Source: Parasphingorhabdus sp. SCSIO 66989
Lineage (GTDB): Bacteria > Pseudomonadota > Alphaproteobacteria > Sphingomonadales > Sphingomonadaceae
NCBI RefSeq assembly: GCF_032852305.1
Contig: NZ_CP136594.1
Location: forward strand, 1-64,000
Length of the DNA: 64,000 nt
Reading direction: 5' to 3'
Numbering within the stretch: the first letter of the stretch is position 1; each line of letters starts with the position of its first letter. The translations under genes were made by a program, and so were the position numbers. The notes under the pieces were generated by a model. The model was not told the DNA's origin and did not search any database. It worked only from the letters and a program-made list of their open reading frames with translations. This document shows, in pieces, positions 1 to 7,724 of the stretch.

Positions 1-617
1 GTGAGCACGATGGTCACACCCTGGGCATGGAGCGAACGAACATAATCCCAAAGCTGTTTCCTCAGATCGATATCCACCCCTGCGGTAGGCTCATCGAGCA
101 CCAATATCGGCGGTGCATGCACCATCGCCTTGGCCACCAACAGCCGTCTTTTCATCCCGCCCGAAAGCGAGCGGGCAAAAGCATCGGCCTTGTCTTCCAA
201 CCGCACCGCGCGCAGTAATTCCTGCGTCCGCCGCTCCGCTTTGGGTACACCATAAAGTCCGGCTTGTACCTCGAGCACTTCCTTGGGTGAGAAAAACGGA
301 TCGAAGATGATTTCCTGTGGCACAATGCCGATACTGGCCTTGGCGTTGCGCGGGTTTTCGCTGATATCAAAGCCCCAGATGCTGGCTGATCCGCTGCTTT
401 TGTTCACCATCCCTGCAAGGATATTGATCAATGTCGACTTGCCCGCACCATTGGGGCCGAGCAGCCCGAATATCTCGCCGCGACGCACGTCAAAGCTGAC
501 ATTATCAAGCGCTTTTTTCGGTCCCGTCTTTTTGTCACCGGCATAGGTCTTGCTGAGCTGATTGATGGCAATGGCGGGGATGGCATCGCGGTGTGCAACA
601 TTGGCGGTTTGGGTCAT
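1..617 (-). CDS. ABC transporter ATP-binding protein (3' end outside window)
   Basis: This is the nucleotide-binding subunit of an ABC transporter; only its first 205 codons are visible because the gene runs off the left edge. The visible part has Walker A (GPNGAGKST), the signature SLSGGMKRR and a Walker B with catalytic Glu (ILVLDEPTAG), in the normal order. The ATG at 617 gives a short N-terminal lead before the domain. The 'GIVPQE' Q-loop and the overall pattern resemble the COG1131/CcmA-like class that usually pairs with an ABC-2 type permease, which would lie to the left. The substrate cannot be told. It is divergent from the DUF4402 genes. Confidence 0.9.
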   Translation of the reverse strand, partial: MTQTANVAHRDAIPAIAINQLSKTYAGDKKTGPKKALDNVSFDVRRGEIFGLLGPNGAGKSTLINILAGMVNKSSGSASIWGFDISENPRNAKASIGIVPQEIIFDPFFSPKEVLEVQAGLYGVPKAERRTQELLRAVRLEDKADAFARSLSGGMKRRLLVAKAMVHAPPILVLDEPTAGVDIDLRKQLWDYVRSLHAQGVTIVL

Positions 618-761
618 GAAAAAGCCCTTAGCCTGATCCGATCAAAGACAGCAAGGGGTGTGCTGTGGCGAACGCTCTTCGACATTAACCATGTTGCTTC
701 ACCGCGTCTTGAGCGTCCCATTCTATAGCGTTTAGCCGTGGGAATGCAGTGGGGCATCAAT

Positions 762-1289
762 ATGAGACCAGAAACCCGAAAACCGCAAAAGGCGGCGTGC
801 TGGATCAGTGCGCTTCTCTGTGGAGCCGGGTTGATGGTCAGCCCGGCGCTGGCGCAGGAAGAGGCGCGCGCAGACGCCACCATAAGAACAGCGTTGACCA
901 TAGAGAATGTTCAGGGTCTTGATTTTGGACGGATTATTCCGGGCACAGGTAACAGCCGCATCCGCATCAACCCGAACAATGGCAATCTGACCATCCGTGG
1001 CAATGCCGTAGCCGCAGGCGGCACACCAGATCGCGCGCGCTTCTCTATCAGCGGCAGCGCCAATCAGCGGGTGCGGATTAGCCTTGTGCAGCGGCGCGTT
1101 ACGCTGACCCGCGAAGGCGGCAGCGAGACAATGCGGCTCAACCGTTTCCGCCTCGATGGCCGTCGTAATCGTCGGCTGGATGATTCAGGCAATCTGGATT
1201 TCGCGGTTGGTGGTCAGTTGAGAGTGCGCCGCAATCAGGCCGCTGGCGTCTATCGCGGAACCTTCAACGTCACGGTCGACTATTTCTGA
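762..1289 (+). CDS. DUF4402 domain secreted protein, copy 1
   Basis: This is a 175-residue exported protein of the DUF4402 family. It has a clear signal peptide (hydrophobic stretch then SPALAQE, cleavage probably after ALA), followed by the family's beta-rich domain beginning with GLDFGRIIPG and ending in GTFNVTVDYF. I chose the ATG at 762 because it places the charged n-region directly before the hydrophobic core; an in-frame GTG at 738 and an ATG at 744 are possible alternatives. It is the first of three tandem homologues on one strand. DUF4402 proteins are often found near fimbrial or surface genes, but no usher or chaperone is visible here. The function is unknown. Confidence 0.85.
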   Translation: MRPETRKPQKAACWISALLCGAGLMVSPALAQEEARADATIRTALTIENVQGLDFGRIIPGTGNSRIRINPNNGNLTIRGNAVAAGGTPDRARFSISGSANQRVRISLVQRRVTLTREGGSETMRLNRFRLDGRRNRRLDDSGNLDFAVGGQLRVRRNQAAGVYRGTFNVTVDYF

Positions 1290-1335
1290 TCGCGCGACAA
1301 CGCAATATTAGCATCTGACTGCTAAGGCCCGACGT

Positions 1336-1881
1336 ATGACCAGAAAAGCCTTTAACCACCCTGCTTCACGGCCTTTAGAGCATCTTCAAAAAGGTCTAGC
1401 TATCGCTACGGTCGCTTTTTGCATTGCTGCAACTCCAGCAGCAGCACAGGAGACCGGTACCAGCGAGGTGCAGATCAGGCGCGCCATTGTCATAGAAAAC
1501 AACCAGGCCATGGACTTTGGCCGGATCATCCCGGGCGATGACAGCAGCAGCGTCCGCATCATGCCGGAAAATGGCAACACCATCGTCAATGGCAACGCCA
1601 TCCTCGCCGGTGGTACGATTTCGCCCGCGCAGTTCACTGTGCGTGGAACCGCAGAAGAGCGGGTGCAGATCACAGTGCGCACGCGGCGTGTTGATCTGGC
1701 ACGGGCCGGGGGCAGCGAGGTGATGCCGCTCAGCAGCTTCCGGCTCGACGGTAATCGCGGCCGGGTACTGGATCAAAATGGTGAAATGACTTTTGCCGTT
1801 GGCGGATTGTTGCGGATCGCAGGCGATCAGGCGGCAGGCGTCTATAGCGGCACCTTTACCGTAACCGTTGACTATCTCTGA
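1336..1881 (+). CDS. DUF4402 domain secreted protein, copy 2
   Basis: This is the second of three tandem DUF4402 genes, encoding 181 residues. The signal peptide has a long n-region and ends near TPAAAQE. The mature part keeps the same landmarks as copy 1: MDFGRIIPG, a central Gly/Asn-rich PENGN segment, an ARAGGSEVM loop, FAVGG, and the C-terminal GTFTVTVDYL. Only 46 bases separate it from copy 1, so co-transcription is likely. Copies 1 and 2 look closer to each other than to copy 3, as expected of a local duplication. The role is unknown; secretion to the periplasm or surface is inferred from the signal peptide. Confidence 0.85.
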   Translation: MTRKAFNHPASRPLEHLQKGLAIATVAFCIAATPAAAQETGTSEVQIRRAIVIENNQAMDFGRIIPGDDSSSVRIMPENGNTIVNGNAILAGGTISPAQFTVRGTAEERVQITVRTRRVDLARAGGSEVMPLSSFRLDGNRGRVLDQNGEMTFAVGGLLRIAGDQAAGVYSGTFTVTVDYL

Positions 1882-1963
1882 GTCCGACAGCCGCCGAATA
1901 GCTAATATCGGTTAACCATAGACTATAGCCAATATTTACCATCATCCAGCTATAGCCATCTGC

Positions 1964-2509
1964 ATGACCAGAAAATCCAATGCAAAGGCGGCGTGGGGAC
2001 GTAGCCGACGCAACAGTCTTTATGCCGCCATGATTGCGGTCGTCGCCTTTCTGACCGCAGGCAATGCCGCGCAGGCGCAGGAGCGTGCCGAGGCACAGGC
2101 GGTAACGCTGCGCCCATTGTCTATCGTCAATCTCAGCGATCTGGAATTCGGCACCTTGATTGCCGGCACCAGTGCGGGATCGGTCACGGTCAATCCCAAT
2201 AATGACAATCGCACCTATACCGGCGGCCTGACCGGTGGCGCCAATGATGGCGCGGCGGCGCGCTTTTTGACCTATGGCGGCCCGCGTCAGTTTATCTTTG
2301 TCACCCGCGGTCCCTTCCCGATACTGACGCGTGAAGGCGGCAGCGAGACCATGCGGGTGGATCGGTTGACGCTCAACGGCTCGACCTTCCGCTTCCTTGA
2401 TGAAGAAGGCTTGCTCGATCTGCGTGTTGGCGGGCGGTTGCGGGTTAATGCCAATCAGGCACCGGGGCGCTATAGCGGTACGTTCGAGATTACCGTCACA
2501 TATTTCTGA
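1964..2509 (+). CDS. DUF4402 domain secreted protein, copy 3
   Basis: This is the third tandem DUF4402 gene, encoding 181 residues and the most diverged of the trio. Its signal peptide ends around GNAAQAQE. The family's first motif is altered to LEFGTLIAG, but TREGGSETM, the LRVGGRLRV segment and the C-terminal GTFEITVTYF are retained. The 82-base spacer before it is AT-richer and could carry its own promoter, although it may equally be read through from copies 1 and 2. The three proteins have similar length and no extra domains, so they look like paralogous structural or adhesive subunits. That role is an inference. Confidence 0.85.
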   Translation: MTRKSNAKAAWGRSRRNSLYAAMIAVVAFLTAGNAAQAQERAEAQAVTLRPLSIVNLSDLEFGTLIAGTSAGSVTVNPNNDNRTYTGGLTGGANDGAAARFLTYGGPRQFIFVTRGPFPILTREGGSETMRVDRLTLNGSTFRFLDEEGLLDLRVGGRLRVNANQAPGRYSGTFEITVTYF

Positions 2510-2561
2510 TATCGGCATTATCGCCCTTGCGATTAGCAACGCTCGGTTCTAAATCGCTCTC

Positions 2562-2771
2562 ATGATCGACAACCCGGAAACCGTTCACGTCAACCAGACT
2601 CGCGTATCCTGCGATGGTGCCAGCGATATTCCTGGCGGTGCCGCGCTCGGCCACCCGCGGGTATGGCTGGAGATTGACGAAAAAGGCTATGTTGATTGCG
2701 GCTATTGCGACCGGCGCTTCATCCTGATCGGTGGTGCGGCGGATACCGAGGCGGTTAAAGAGGACGCTTAA
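2562..2771 (+). CDS. CHCC zinc-finger protein
   Basis: This is a 69-residue protein of the zf-CHCC family (the fold also found in the NDUFS6 subunit of mitochondrial complex I). The likely zinc ligands are visible in order: Cys in TRVSCDG, His in GHPRVWL, then the pair in VDCGYCDRRF. The short acidic C-terminal tail is not conserved. In alphaproteobacteria such small proteins are common single genes, and a link to respiratory complex I is known for the family but not shown here. It follows the DUF4402 triplet on the same strand with a 52-base gap. Confidence 0.85.
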   Translation: MIDNPETVHVNQTRVSCDGASDIPGGAALGHPRVWLEIDEKGYVDCGYCDRRFILIGGAADTEAVKEDA

Positions 2772-2780
2772 ACTCAAGAA

Positions 2781-2892
2781 AACCGCTAGCCCTGAGCCTG
2801 TCGAAGGGCGTTTCTCAGACTAGCGACACATTGATAGGCGGGGTTGATGCTGCGCATCGTCTTCGACCCCGACAAGCTCAGTCCTTACGGTT
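2781..2892. repeat. Dispersed palindromic repeat (CCTGAGC/GTCGAAG type)
   Basis: This non-coding stretch between the zinc-finger gene and tldD forms a large imperfect inverted repeat. The left arm contains AACCG, CCTGAGC and GTCGAAG in order; the right arm contains CTTCGAC, GCTCAG and CGGTT. The 'CCTGAGC...GTCGAAG' motif is a widespread dispersed palindrome in proteobacterial intergenic DNA. It probably folds into a hairpin in the tldD leader. Confidence 0.6.
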
Positions 2893-2954
2893 CTGGTTTA
2901 GAGCCAACGCAAAAAATCATAGGACCGCCTGCATTTCCTGACTATGTTAGGAGC

Positions 2955-4382
2955 ATGACCGTATTAACAAACCCGATCGACCATATCTTCACCGATGGCG
3001 CGCTGGATGCTGACCGCGCGCAACAGCTCACCCATGAGGCGCTGAAAAACTGCGATGATGGTGAACTCTATATGCAATATTCTGCCAGTGAGAGCTTTGT
3101 CTTTGACGATGGCCGGTTGAAAATGGCCGATTATTCCACTGATCGCGGCTTCGGTCTGCGCGGTGTTTCCGGTGAGATGACCGGTTTTGCCCATAGCACC
3201 GATGTCAGCGAGGCGGGTATCCGCCGTGCCGCCGAGACGCTTAAGCTTCTCGATGCGGGCACGCAAATGGCTAAACCGCCACGCACCAGCAACCGGCATC
3301 ACTATACCGATGATAATCCGCTGACCGCAGTGCCTTTCGCCGATAAAGTCGCATTGTTGGAAAAGATCGACGCTGCCGCGCGCGCGCGCGATCCACGTGT
3401 CGCGCAAGTTTCGGCCAGCCTGCTGGCAAGCTGGTCAGTAATCTCGATCATCCGCCCTGATGGTTTTCAGGCCGTGGATGTGCGACCTTTAGTGCGGCTC
3501 AATGTCGGCATTATCGCCGAGAGCAATGGCCGCCGTGAGACCGGCAATTTCGGCTTTGGCGGGCGTTATCTTTATGATCGGCTGTTCGAGGAAAGCGCGT
3601 GGAACCGGGCGATTGATGAATCGCTGGCCCAGGCGCTGGTCAATCTGGAAAGTGTCGATGCGCCCGCAGGCGAGATGACAGTTTTGCTGGGCCCCGGATG
3701 GCCCGGCGTGCTGCTGCATGAGGCGGTGGGTCACGGGCTTGAAGGCGATTTCAACCGCAAGGGCACCAGTACCTTTTCCGGGCGCATTGGCGAACAAGTG
3801 GCAGCCAAGGGCGTTACCGTAGTTGATGATGGCAGCATTACCGACCGGCGCGGTTCGCTTTCCATCGATGATGAAGGTACGCCGACACAGGAAAATGTGC
3901 TGATCGAGGACGGTATCCTTAAAGGCTATATGCAGGACCGCTTGAACGCGCGGCTGATGGGCGTTGCGCCCACCGGCAATGGACGGCGTGAAAGCTATGG
4001 CCATGCACCGATGCCGCGCATGACCAACACTTTTATGCGCGCGGGCAATGATGATCCCAAGGAACTGCTTTCACGCGTCAAAAACGGCATCTTCGCCAAA
4101 AGCTTTGGCGGCGGGCAGGTCGATATCGTCTCGGGCAAATTCGTTTTCTCCTGTACCGAAGCCTATAAGGTCGAAGACGGTAAGCTCGGCGCGCCGATCA
4201 AGGGCGCGACGCTGATCGGCGATGGCCCGACAGTGATGCAGCGGGTTATCGGCATCGGCAATGATATGGAGCTGGACGAAGGCGTCGGCATTTGCGGCAA
4301 GGCCGGCCAATCCGTCCCCGCCGGTGTCGGCCAGCCAACATTGCTGGTTGATGGCATTACCGTGGGCGGCACAGCGGCTTAA
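2955..4382 (+). CDS. tldD: Metalloprotease TldD
   Basis: TldD is the large subunit of the TldD/PmbA (TldE) zinc metalloprotease, which degrades unfolded or modified peptides in the cytoplasm. The 475-residue product matches the usual family length (about 480). The zinc-binding HExxxH motif is present as HEAVGHGLEGD, with the first His at about residue 255. A conserved C-terminal Gly-rich region (GIGNDMELDEGVGICGKAGQ) is also intact. I placed the start at the ATG preceded by a TTAGGAG ribosome-binding site; the reading frame stays open upstream, but that part lies in repeat DNA. PmbA is not in the window. Confidence 0.92.
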   Translation: MTVLTNPIDHIFTDGALDADRAQQLTHEALKNCDDGELYMQYSASESFVFDDGRLKMADYSTDRGFGLRGVSGEMTGFAHSTDVSEAGIRRAAETLKLLDAGTQMAKPPRTSNRHHYTDDNPLTAVPFADKVALLEKIDAAARARDPRVAQVSASLLASWSVISIIRPDGFQAVDVRPLVRLNVGIIAESNGRRETGNFGFGGRYLYDRLFEESAWNRAIDESLAQALVNLESVDAPAGEMTVLLGPGWPGVLLHEAVGHGLEGDFNRKGTSTFSGRIGEQVAAKGVTVVDDGSITDRRGSLSIDDEGTPTQENVLIEDGILKGYMQDRLNARLMGVAPTGNGRRESYGHAPMPRMTNTFMRAGNDDPKELLSRVKNGIFAKSFGGGQVDIVSGKFVFSCTEAYKVEDGKLGAPIKGATLIGDGPTVMQRVIGIGNDMELDEGVGICGKAGQSVPAGVGQPTLLVDGITVGGTAA

Positions 4383-4395
4383 GGCCAAGAGCGAT

Positions 4396-4962
4396 ATGGC
4401 TGAGTTCTTTGACGCACTGACAGACAAACACATTGCCATGATCGGCAAACAGCGTCTGTTTTTCGTCGCCACCGCTTGCGCCGAAGGCAGAATCAATCTT
4501 TCGCCAAAAGGCTTGGACACTTTCAGGGTACTGGACAAAACCCGTGTTGCCTATCTGGACCTGGGCGGCTCGGGTAATGAAACACAGGCGCATATCACCG
4601 CTGATGGCCGTATCACCATCATGTTCTGCAATTTTGAGAACCCGGCATTGATCCTGCGCCTCTATGGCCATGGCAAAGTGATCTTGCCGCAGGACAATGC
4701 TTGGGATTCGTTGGTTGGCAACTTCATGTTGTTACCCGGCACGCGTCAGATTTTCGACATCACCATCGACAGTGTGCAAACAAGCTGTGGCTGGGGTGTG
4801 CCGCATATGGAAATGGCGTCCGAGCGCGAGACGCTTACCAAATATCATGCCGGTTTTGATCCCGAAGAGCGGTTGGCGAAGATTAGCAGCCGAACCAAGA
4901 GCATTGATGGTCTGCCGGTGCGACTGCAGACCTATATGCCGCATGCGCAGAAAAGGCCCTGA
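4396..4962 (+). CDS. PNPOx-like flavin-binding family protein
   Basis: This 188-residue protein belongs to the pyridoxamine 5'-phosphate oxidase-like split-barrel superfamily. It begins at the ATG shortly after the tldD stop. Supporting features are the N-terminal strand RLFFVATACAEGRINLSPKG, the DTFRVL and YLDLGGSGNET segments, and a middle region consistent with a flavin or nucleotide cofactor pocket. It is not the biosynthetic PdxH, because the PLP-binding pattern of that enzyme is not evident. The substrate is unknown; the family includes general flavin-dependent oxidoreductases and heme-utilisation proteins. It probably shares a transcript with the following DUF2007 gene, 5 bases away. 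Confidence 0.75.
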   Translation: MAEFFDALTDKHIAMIGKQRLFFVATACAEGRINLSPKGLDTFRVLDKTRVAYLDLGGSGNETQAHITADGRITIMFCNFENPALILRLYGHGKVILPQDNAWDSLVGNFMLLPGTRQIFDITIDSVQTSCGWGVPHMEMASERETLTKYHAGFDPEERLAKISSRTKSIDGLPVRLQTYMPHAQKRP

Positions 4963-4967
4963 TACCA

Positions 4968-5225
4968 ATGTCGCTTGTCACCATTGCCGAATATGCCGAC
5001 CGTTTGCAGGCCGATCTGGCCCGCCTGAAGCTGTTTGGCGAAGGCATTGAAGCGCATATCATGGACGGCGGCATGGCCAGTCTTGGCCTCGGCTTTATGA
5101 CCCCGGCGCGGTTGATGGTGTTGAAAGAGGATGAGCAGCAGGCGCGGAGTGTTCTGACGGCGCATGAAGCAGCCGAACGCGGCGAAGCTGACATAGAGCG
5201 CGATCCCAAGGATATCTGGTCATGA
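4968..5225 (+). CDS. DUF2007 family small protein
   Basis: This 85-residue protein matches the DUF2007 family (a ferredoxin-like fold annotated as putative signal-transducing). Visible family features are an N-terminal element about the position of residues in 'EGIEAHIMDGGMAS', the ARLMVLKEDEQQAR strand-helix segment and a charged C-terminal tail. It overlaps the start of the next gene (RssA-like) by four bases, ATGA, indicating translational coupling. Its function is not known. Confidence 0.75.
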   Translation: MSLVTIAEYADRLQADLARLKLFGEGIEAHIMDGGMASLGLGFMTPARLMVLKEDEQQARSVLTAHEAAERGEADIERDPKDIWS

Positions 5226-6025
5226 AGATCAGCCTGGCGCTGGGCGGCGGTGCAGGACTGGGTTGGGCGCATATCGGCGTGATCCATGCGCTGGAGGAAC
5301 AGGGCATCACCATCAGCGCGATTGCCGGCACTTCTATCGGCGCAATTGTAGGCGCCTGTTATGCGGCGGGAAAGCTGGAAGCGCTCGAAGACGTTGCACG
5401 CTCGACCAGCATTGTCGGCATGTTGCGCTATATTGATCCGCACTGGAAACGCGGCGGCATCATTGGTGGCAAGCAGATTGAGCGCCGTCTGACCGAGCAT
5501 CTGGGCGAACCTGATTTTGCCGATCTCTCCATCCCGGTCGCGACCGTCAGCGCCGATCTGATCACCGGCAAAACGGTGATTATGCGCGAAGGCCCGGTGC
5601 TGCCTGCGGTACGCTCCTCCATGTCATTGCCCGGCATTTTTCCGCCAGTTGAGCGTGACGGCATGGTTCTGGTCGATGGCGGCGCCTGTATGCCGGTGCC
5701 GGTGCGCCCGGCGCGGGAGCTGGCACCCGGTCTGCCCTGTGTCGCGGTGAGCCTGCAAAGCGATTATGTGCGCCGCGCCGAAGCTGCAGGGATTGGCGAT
5801 GAGAGCAGCCGCAGGCCCGGCAGCGTCGCCGTGGTCAAGGCATCGGTCGGTCTGTCACTCGCCAATCTTGCGCGCTATTCGCTCGAACGTGATCCCCCTG
5901 ACCTGCTGCTTCCCTTGCGCGTCGGGCATATCGATATCCAGGACTTTACCAAGGCGGATGAATTGATCGCCATTGGCCATGATGAAGCGCAGAATATTCT
6001 GGAAAAGCTGCCGCTGGCGACATGA
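5222..6025 (+). CDS. rssA: Patatin-like phospholipase, RssA type
   Basis: This 267-residue protein is a bacterial patatin-like serine lipid acyl hydrolase. The three patatin signatures are visible: the oxyanion hole GGGAGLGW near the N-terminus, the nucleophile elbow GTSIG (Ser), and the catalytic Asp dyad partner in VDGGACMPVP. The overall length and the DLITGKTVIM segment fit the RssA subgroup, whose physiological substrate is not established. It lacks a signal peptide and is likely cytoplasmic or membrane-associated. It is translationally coupled to the preceding DUF2007 gene by an ATGA overlap. Confidence 0.88.
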   Translation: MKISLALGGGAGLGWAHIGVIHALEEQGITISAIAGTSIGAIVGACYAAGKLEALEDVARSTSIVGMLRYIDPHWKRGGIIGGKQIERRLTEHLGEPDFADLSIPVATVSADLITGKTVIMREGPVLPAVRSSMSLPGIFPPVERDGMVLVDGGACMPVPVRPARELAPGLPCVAVSLQSDYVRRAEAAGIGDESSRRPGSVAVVKASVGLSLANLARYSLERDPPDLLLPLRVGHIDIQDFTKADELIAIGHDEAQNILEKLPLAT

Positions 6026-6082
6026 TCTTGCACTGACGGTGGATTGCCTCGAAATTGGGCAATATGCTGCAGCGCAGCAATT

Positions 6083-6105
6083 TGCCGCCTAAAATTTAGG
6101 CAGCA
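6083..6105 (+). promoter_or_regulatory. Candidate NtrC-type enhancer site upstream of amtB
   Basis: A near-perfect inverted repeat, TGCCGCC-TAAAATTTA-GGCAGCA with one arm mismatch, contains a GC-N11-GC core that fits the NtrC half-site spacing. Its centre lies roughly 90 bases upstream of the transcription start predicted from the sigma-54 promoter, a normal position for an activator enhancer. Binding by NtrC is inferred, not shown. Confidence 0.5.
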
Positions 6106-6155
6106 TCCCTGCCGCCAATGCCCTTGGAATCGCTGAATCCTGTGATTCCACACGT

Positions 6156-6172
6156 TTGGCACGGTCTTTGCC
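6156..6172 (+). promoter_or_regulatory. Sigma-54 promoter of amtB
   Basis: The sequence TTGGCACGGTCTTTGCC is an excellent match to the sigma-54 consensus TTGGCAC-N5-TTGC, with the invariant GG and GC dinucleotides separated by exactly 10 bases. The predicted transcript would start about 50 bases before the amtB start codon. The gene for sigma-54 itself (rpoN) lies in the same window at 39.1-40.6 kb. Confidence 0.85.
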
Positions 6173-6234
6173 AAATATTTTCCCAAAACAACAAGATGGC
6201 CTTTGCGGTCGCAATATTCAGCTAGGGAAAGTTC

Positions 6235-7563
6235 GTGGCGCATATCAGTTTGCTCAGGGGAAGTGCAATAACAGGTCTGGCAATGGCAGGGATGATACCT
6301 GCTTCTGCCGCTGCGGCGGTCGCACCAGTGGTCGACAAGGGTGATACCGCATGGATGATGGTCGCAACCGTGCTGGTTATGGCGATGATCATTCCCGGCC
6401 TTTCGCTCTTCTATGGCGGATTGGTTCGCACCAAGAACATGCTCTCTGTGCTGACCCAGATCATCGCCGTCTCCTCGCTCGCGATGGTGCTCTGGGTACT
6501 TTACGGCTATTCGATCACCTTTGGCGGTGATGGCGGCTATTTCTATGATGGCTTTGACAAGGCGCTCCTCGCCAATGTCACCAAGGACAGCCTCGCCGAT
6601 ACCTTTAGCGATGGGTTCAAGATACCAGAATATGTCTTCATCGCCTTCCAGATGACCTTTGCCGCGATCACTGTATCGTTGGTGGTCGGCGGCATGGTCG
6701 AGCGGATGAAATTCTCGGCTCTGATGATATTCGCGGTTATCTGGCTCACCATCGTCTATTTCCCCATCGCGCATATGGTTTGGGATGGTGACGGCTATAT
6801 CTTCAACGAATGGGAAGCGCTCGACTTTGCAGGTGGCACGGTGGTGCACATCAATGCCGGTGTCTCGGCACTGGTGGGTGCACTGCTCGTAGGCAAGCGC
6901 ATCGGCTATCAGAAGGACGCGATGGCGCCTCATTCGCTGAGCATGACGCTCATCGGTACAGGCCTTCTCTGGGTTGGCTGGTTCGGCTTTAACGCTGGTT
7001 CTGCACTGGAAGCCAATGCTGACGCTGCACTGGCCATGATCAACACCTTTGCGGCAACAGCAGGCGGAGTGCTGTTCTGGATGCTCACTGAGCGGGTGCT
7101 GGGCCATAAAGGATCGCTGCTCGGCGCCTGTTCCGGCGCGATTGCCGGGCTGGTCGCTATTACCCCTGCTGCGGGCAATAGCGGTCCGGCGGGTGCCATA
7201 TTACTCGGTGCATTGGCCTCGGTTATCTGCTGCTGGTTCGTGATGGTCGCCAAGCCGAAAATGGGCTTTGACGACAGCCTTGATGCCTTTGGCATCCATG
7301 GCCTTGGCGGCATTATAGGCTCGGTCGGCGTGGCCGTTGTCAACCTTCAGGTTCTGGGTGGCCAGGGTGGCGCGGATTACGCCTTTGGCGACCAGTTTAT
7401 CAAACAGGTGGTCTCGGTGCTCATTGCCATTGGCTGGGCCGCAGCCGGATCAGCCATCGCCTTCACTATTGCCAAATACACCACCGGATTGCGCGTCGAA
7501 GAAGATGTCGAGCGCGAGGGTCTCGACCTCGGCGAACATGGAGAGCGCGCTTATAATTATTAG
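6235..7563 (+). CDS. amtB: Ammonium transporter
   Basis: AmtB conducts ammonia/ammonium across the inner membrane. The 442-residue protein has a signal-like N-terminus ending ASAAAA, then about 11 membrane segments. The twin-His pore residues are seen in GGTVVHINAG and FGIHGLGGIIGS, and the gate region in FQMTFAAITVSL. The start is a GTG preceded by AGGGA; no better ATG exists in frame before the first membrane segment. Upstream sits a sigma-54 promoter with an NtrC-like palindrome, so induction on nitrogen limitation is expected. A PII gene (glnK), often the upstream partner, is not adjacent here. A strong terminator follows the gene. Confidence 0.95.
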   Translation: MAHISLLRGSAITGLAMAGMIPASAAAAVAPVVDKGDTAWMMVATVLVMAMIIPGLSLFYGGLVRTKNMLSVLTQIIAVSSLAMVLWVLYGYSITFGGDGGYFYDGFDKALLANVTKDSLADTFSDGFKIPEYVFIAFQMTFAAITVSLVVGGMVERMKFSALMIFAVIWLTIVYFPIAHMVWDGDGYIFNEWEALDFAGGTVVHINAGVSALVGALLVGKRIGYQKDAMAPHSLSMTLIGTGLLWVGWFGFNAGSALEANADAALAMINTFAATAGGVLFWMLTERVLGHKGSLLGACSGAIAGLVAITPAAGNSGPAGAILLGALASVICCWFVMVAKPKMGFDDSLDAFGIHGLGGIIGSVGVAVVNLQVLGGQGGADYAFGDQFIKQVVSVLIAIGWAAAGSAIAFTIAKYTTGLRVEEDVEREGLDLGEHGERAYNY

Positions 7564-7566
7564 GGA

Positions 7567-7609
7567 GTGCGGCAGAAAAAGTGGGAACCGGTTTTTCGCT
7601 TCGCCGCAC
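7567..7609. repeat. Palindromic repeat with GTGGGAACCGGTTTTTC core
   Basis: Directly after the amtB stop, GTGCGGC...GCCGCAC arms enclose GAAAAA...TTTTTC arms around GTGGGAACCGG. The core resembles a palindromic element that is widely dispersed between genes in alphaproteobacteria. It can form a long hairpin in the amtB transcript. Confidence 0.55.
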
Positions 7610-7693
7610 GACCAAAAAGAAGATTCCAAATTGGGCAGCGGCCGAGAGACACCGCACCCCTCACCAGGTTCCTCCTGCGAACAATTGCAACTT

Positions 7694-7724
7694 GGCCGGA
7701 GCGGCAACGCTCCGGCCTTTTTTT
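7694..7724 (+). terminator. Intrinsic terminator of amtB
   Basis: The stem GGCCGGAGC...GCTCCGGCC has a short GGCAAC-containing loop and is followed by a run of seven T's. It terminates the amtB transcript and just overlaps the stop codon of the convergent GMC oxidoreductase gene. Confidence 0.85.

Noticed and set aside
5875-7107. 410-codon open frame on the minus strand opposite rssA/amtB
   Set aside because: It is a shadow of two real genes; the amino acid composition is odd (His/Arg/Gly-rich) and there is no start context.
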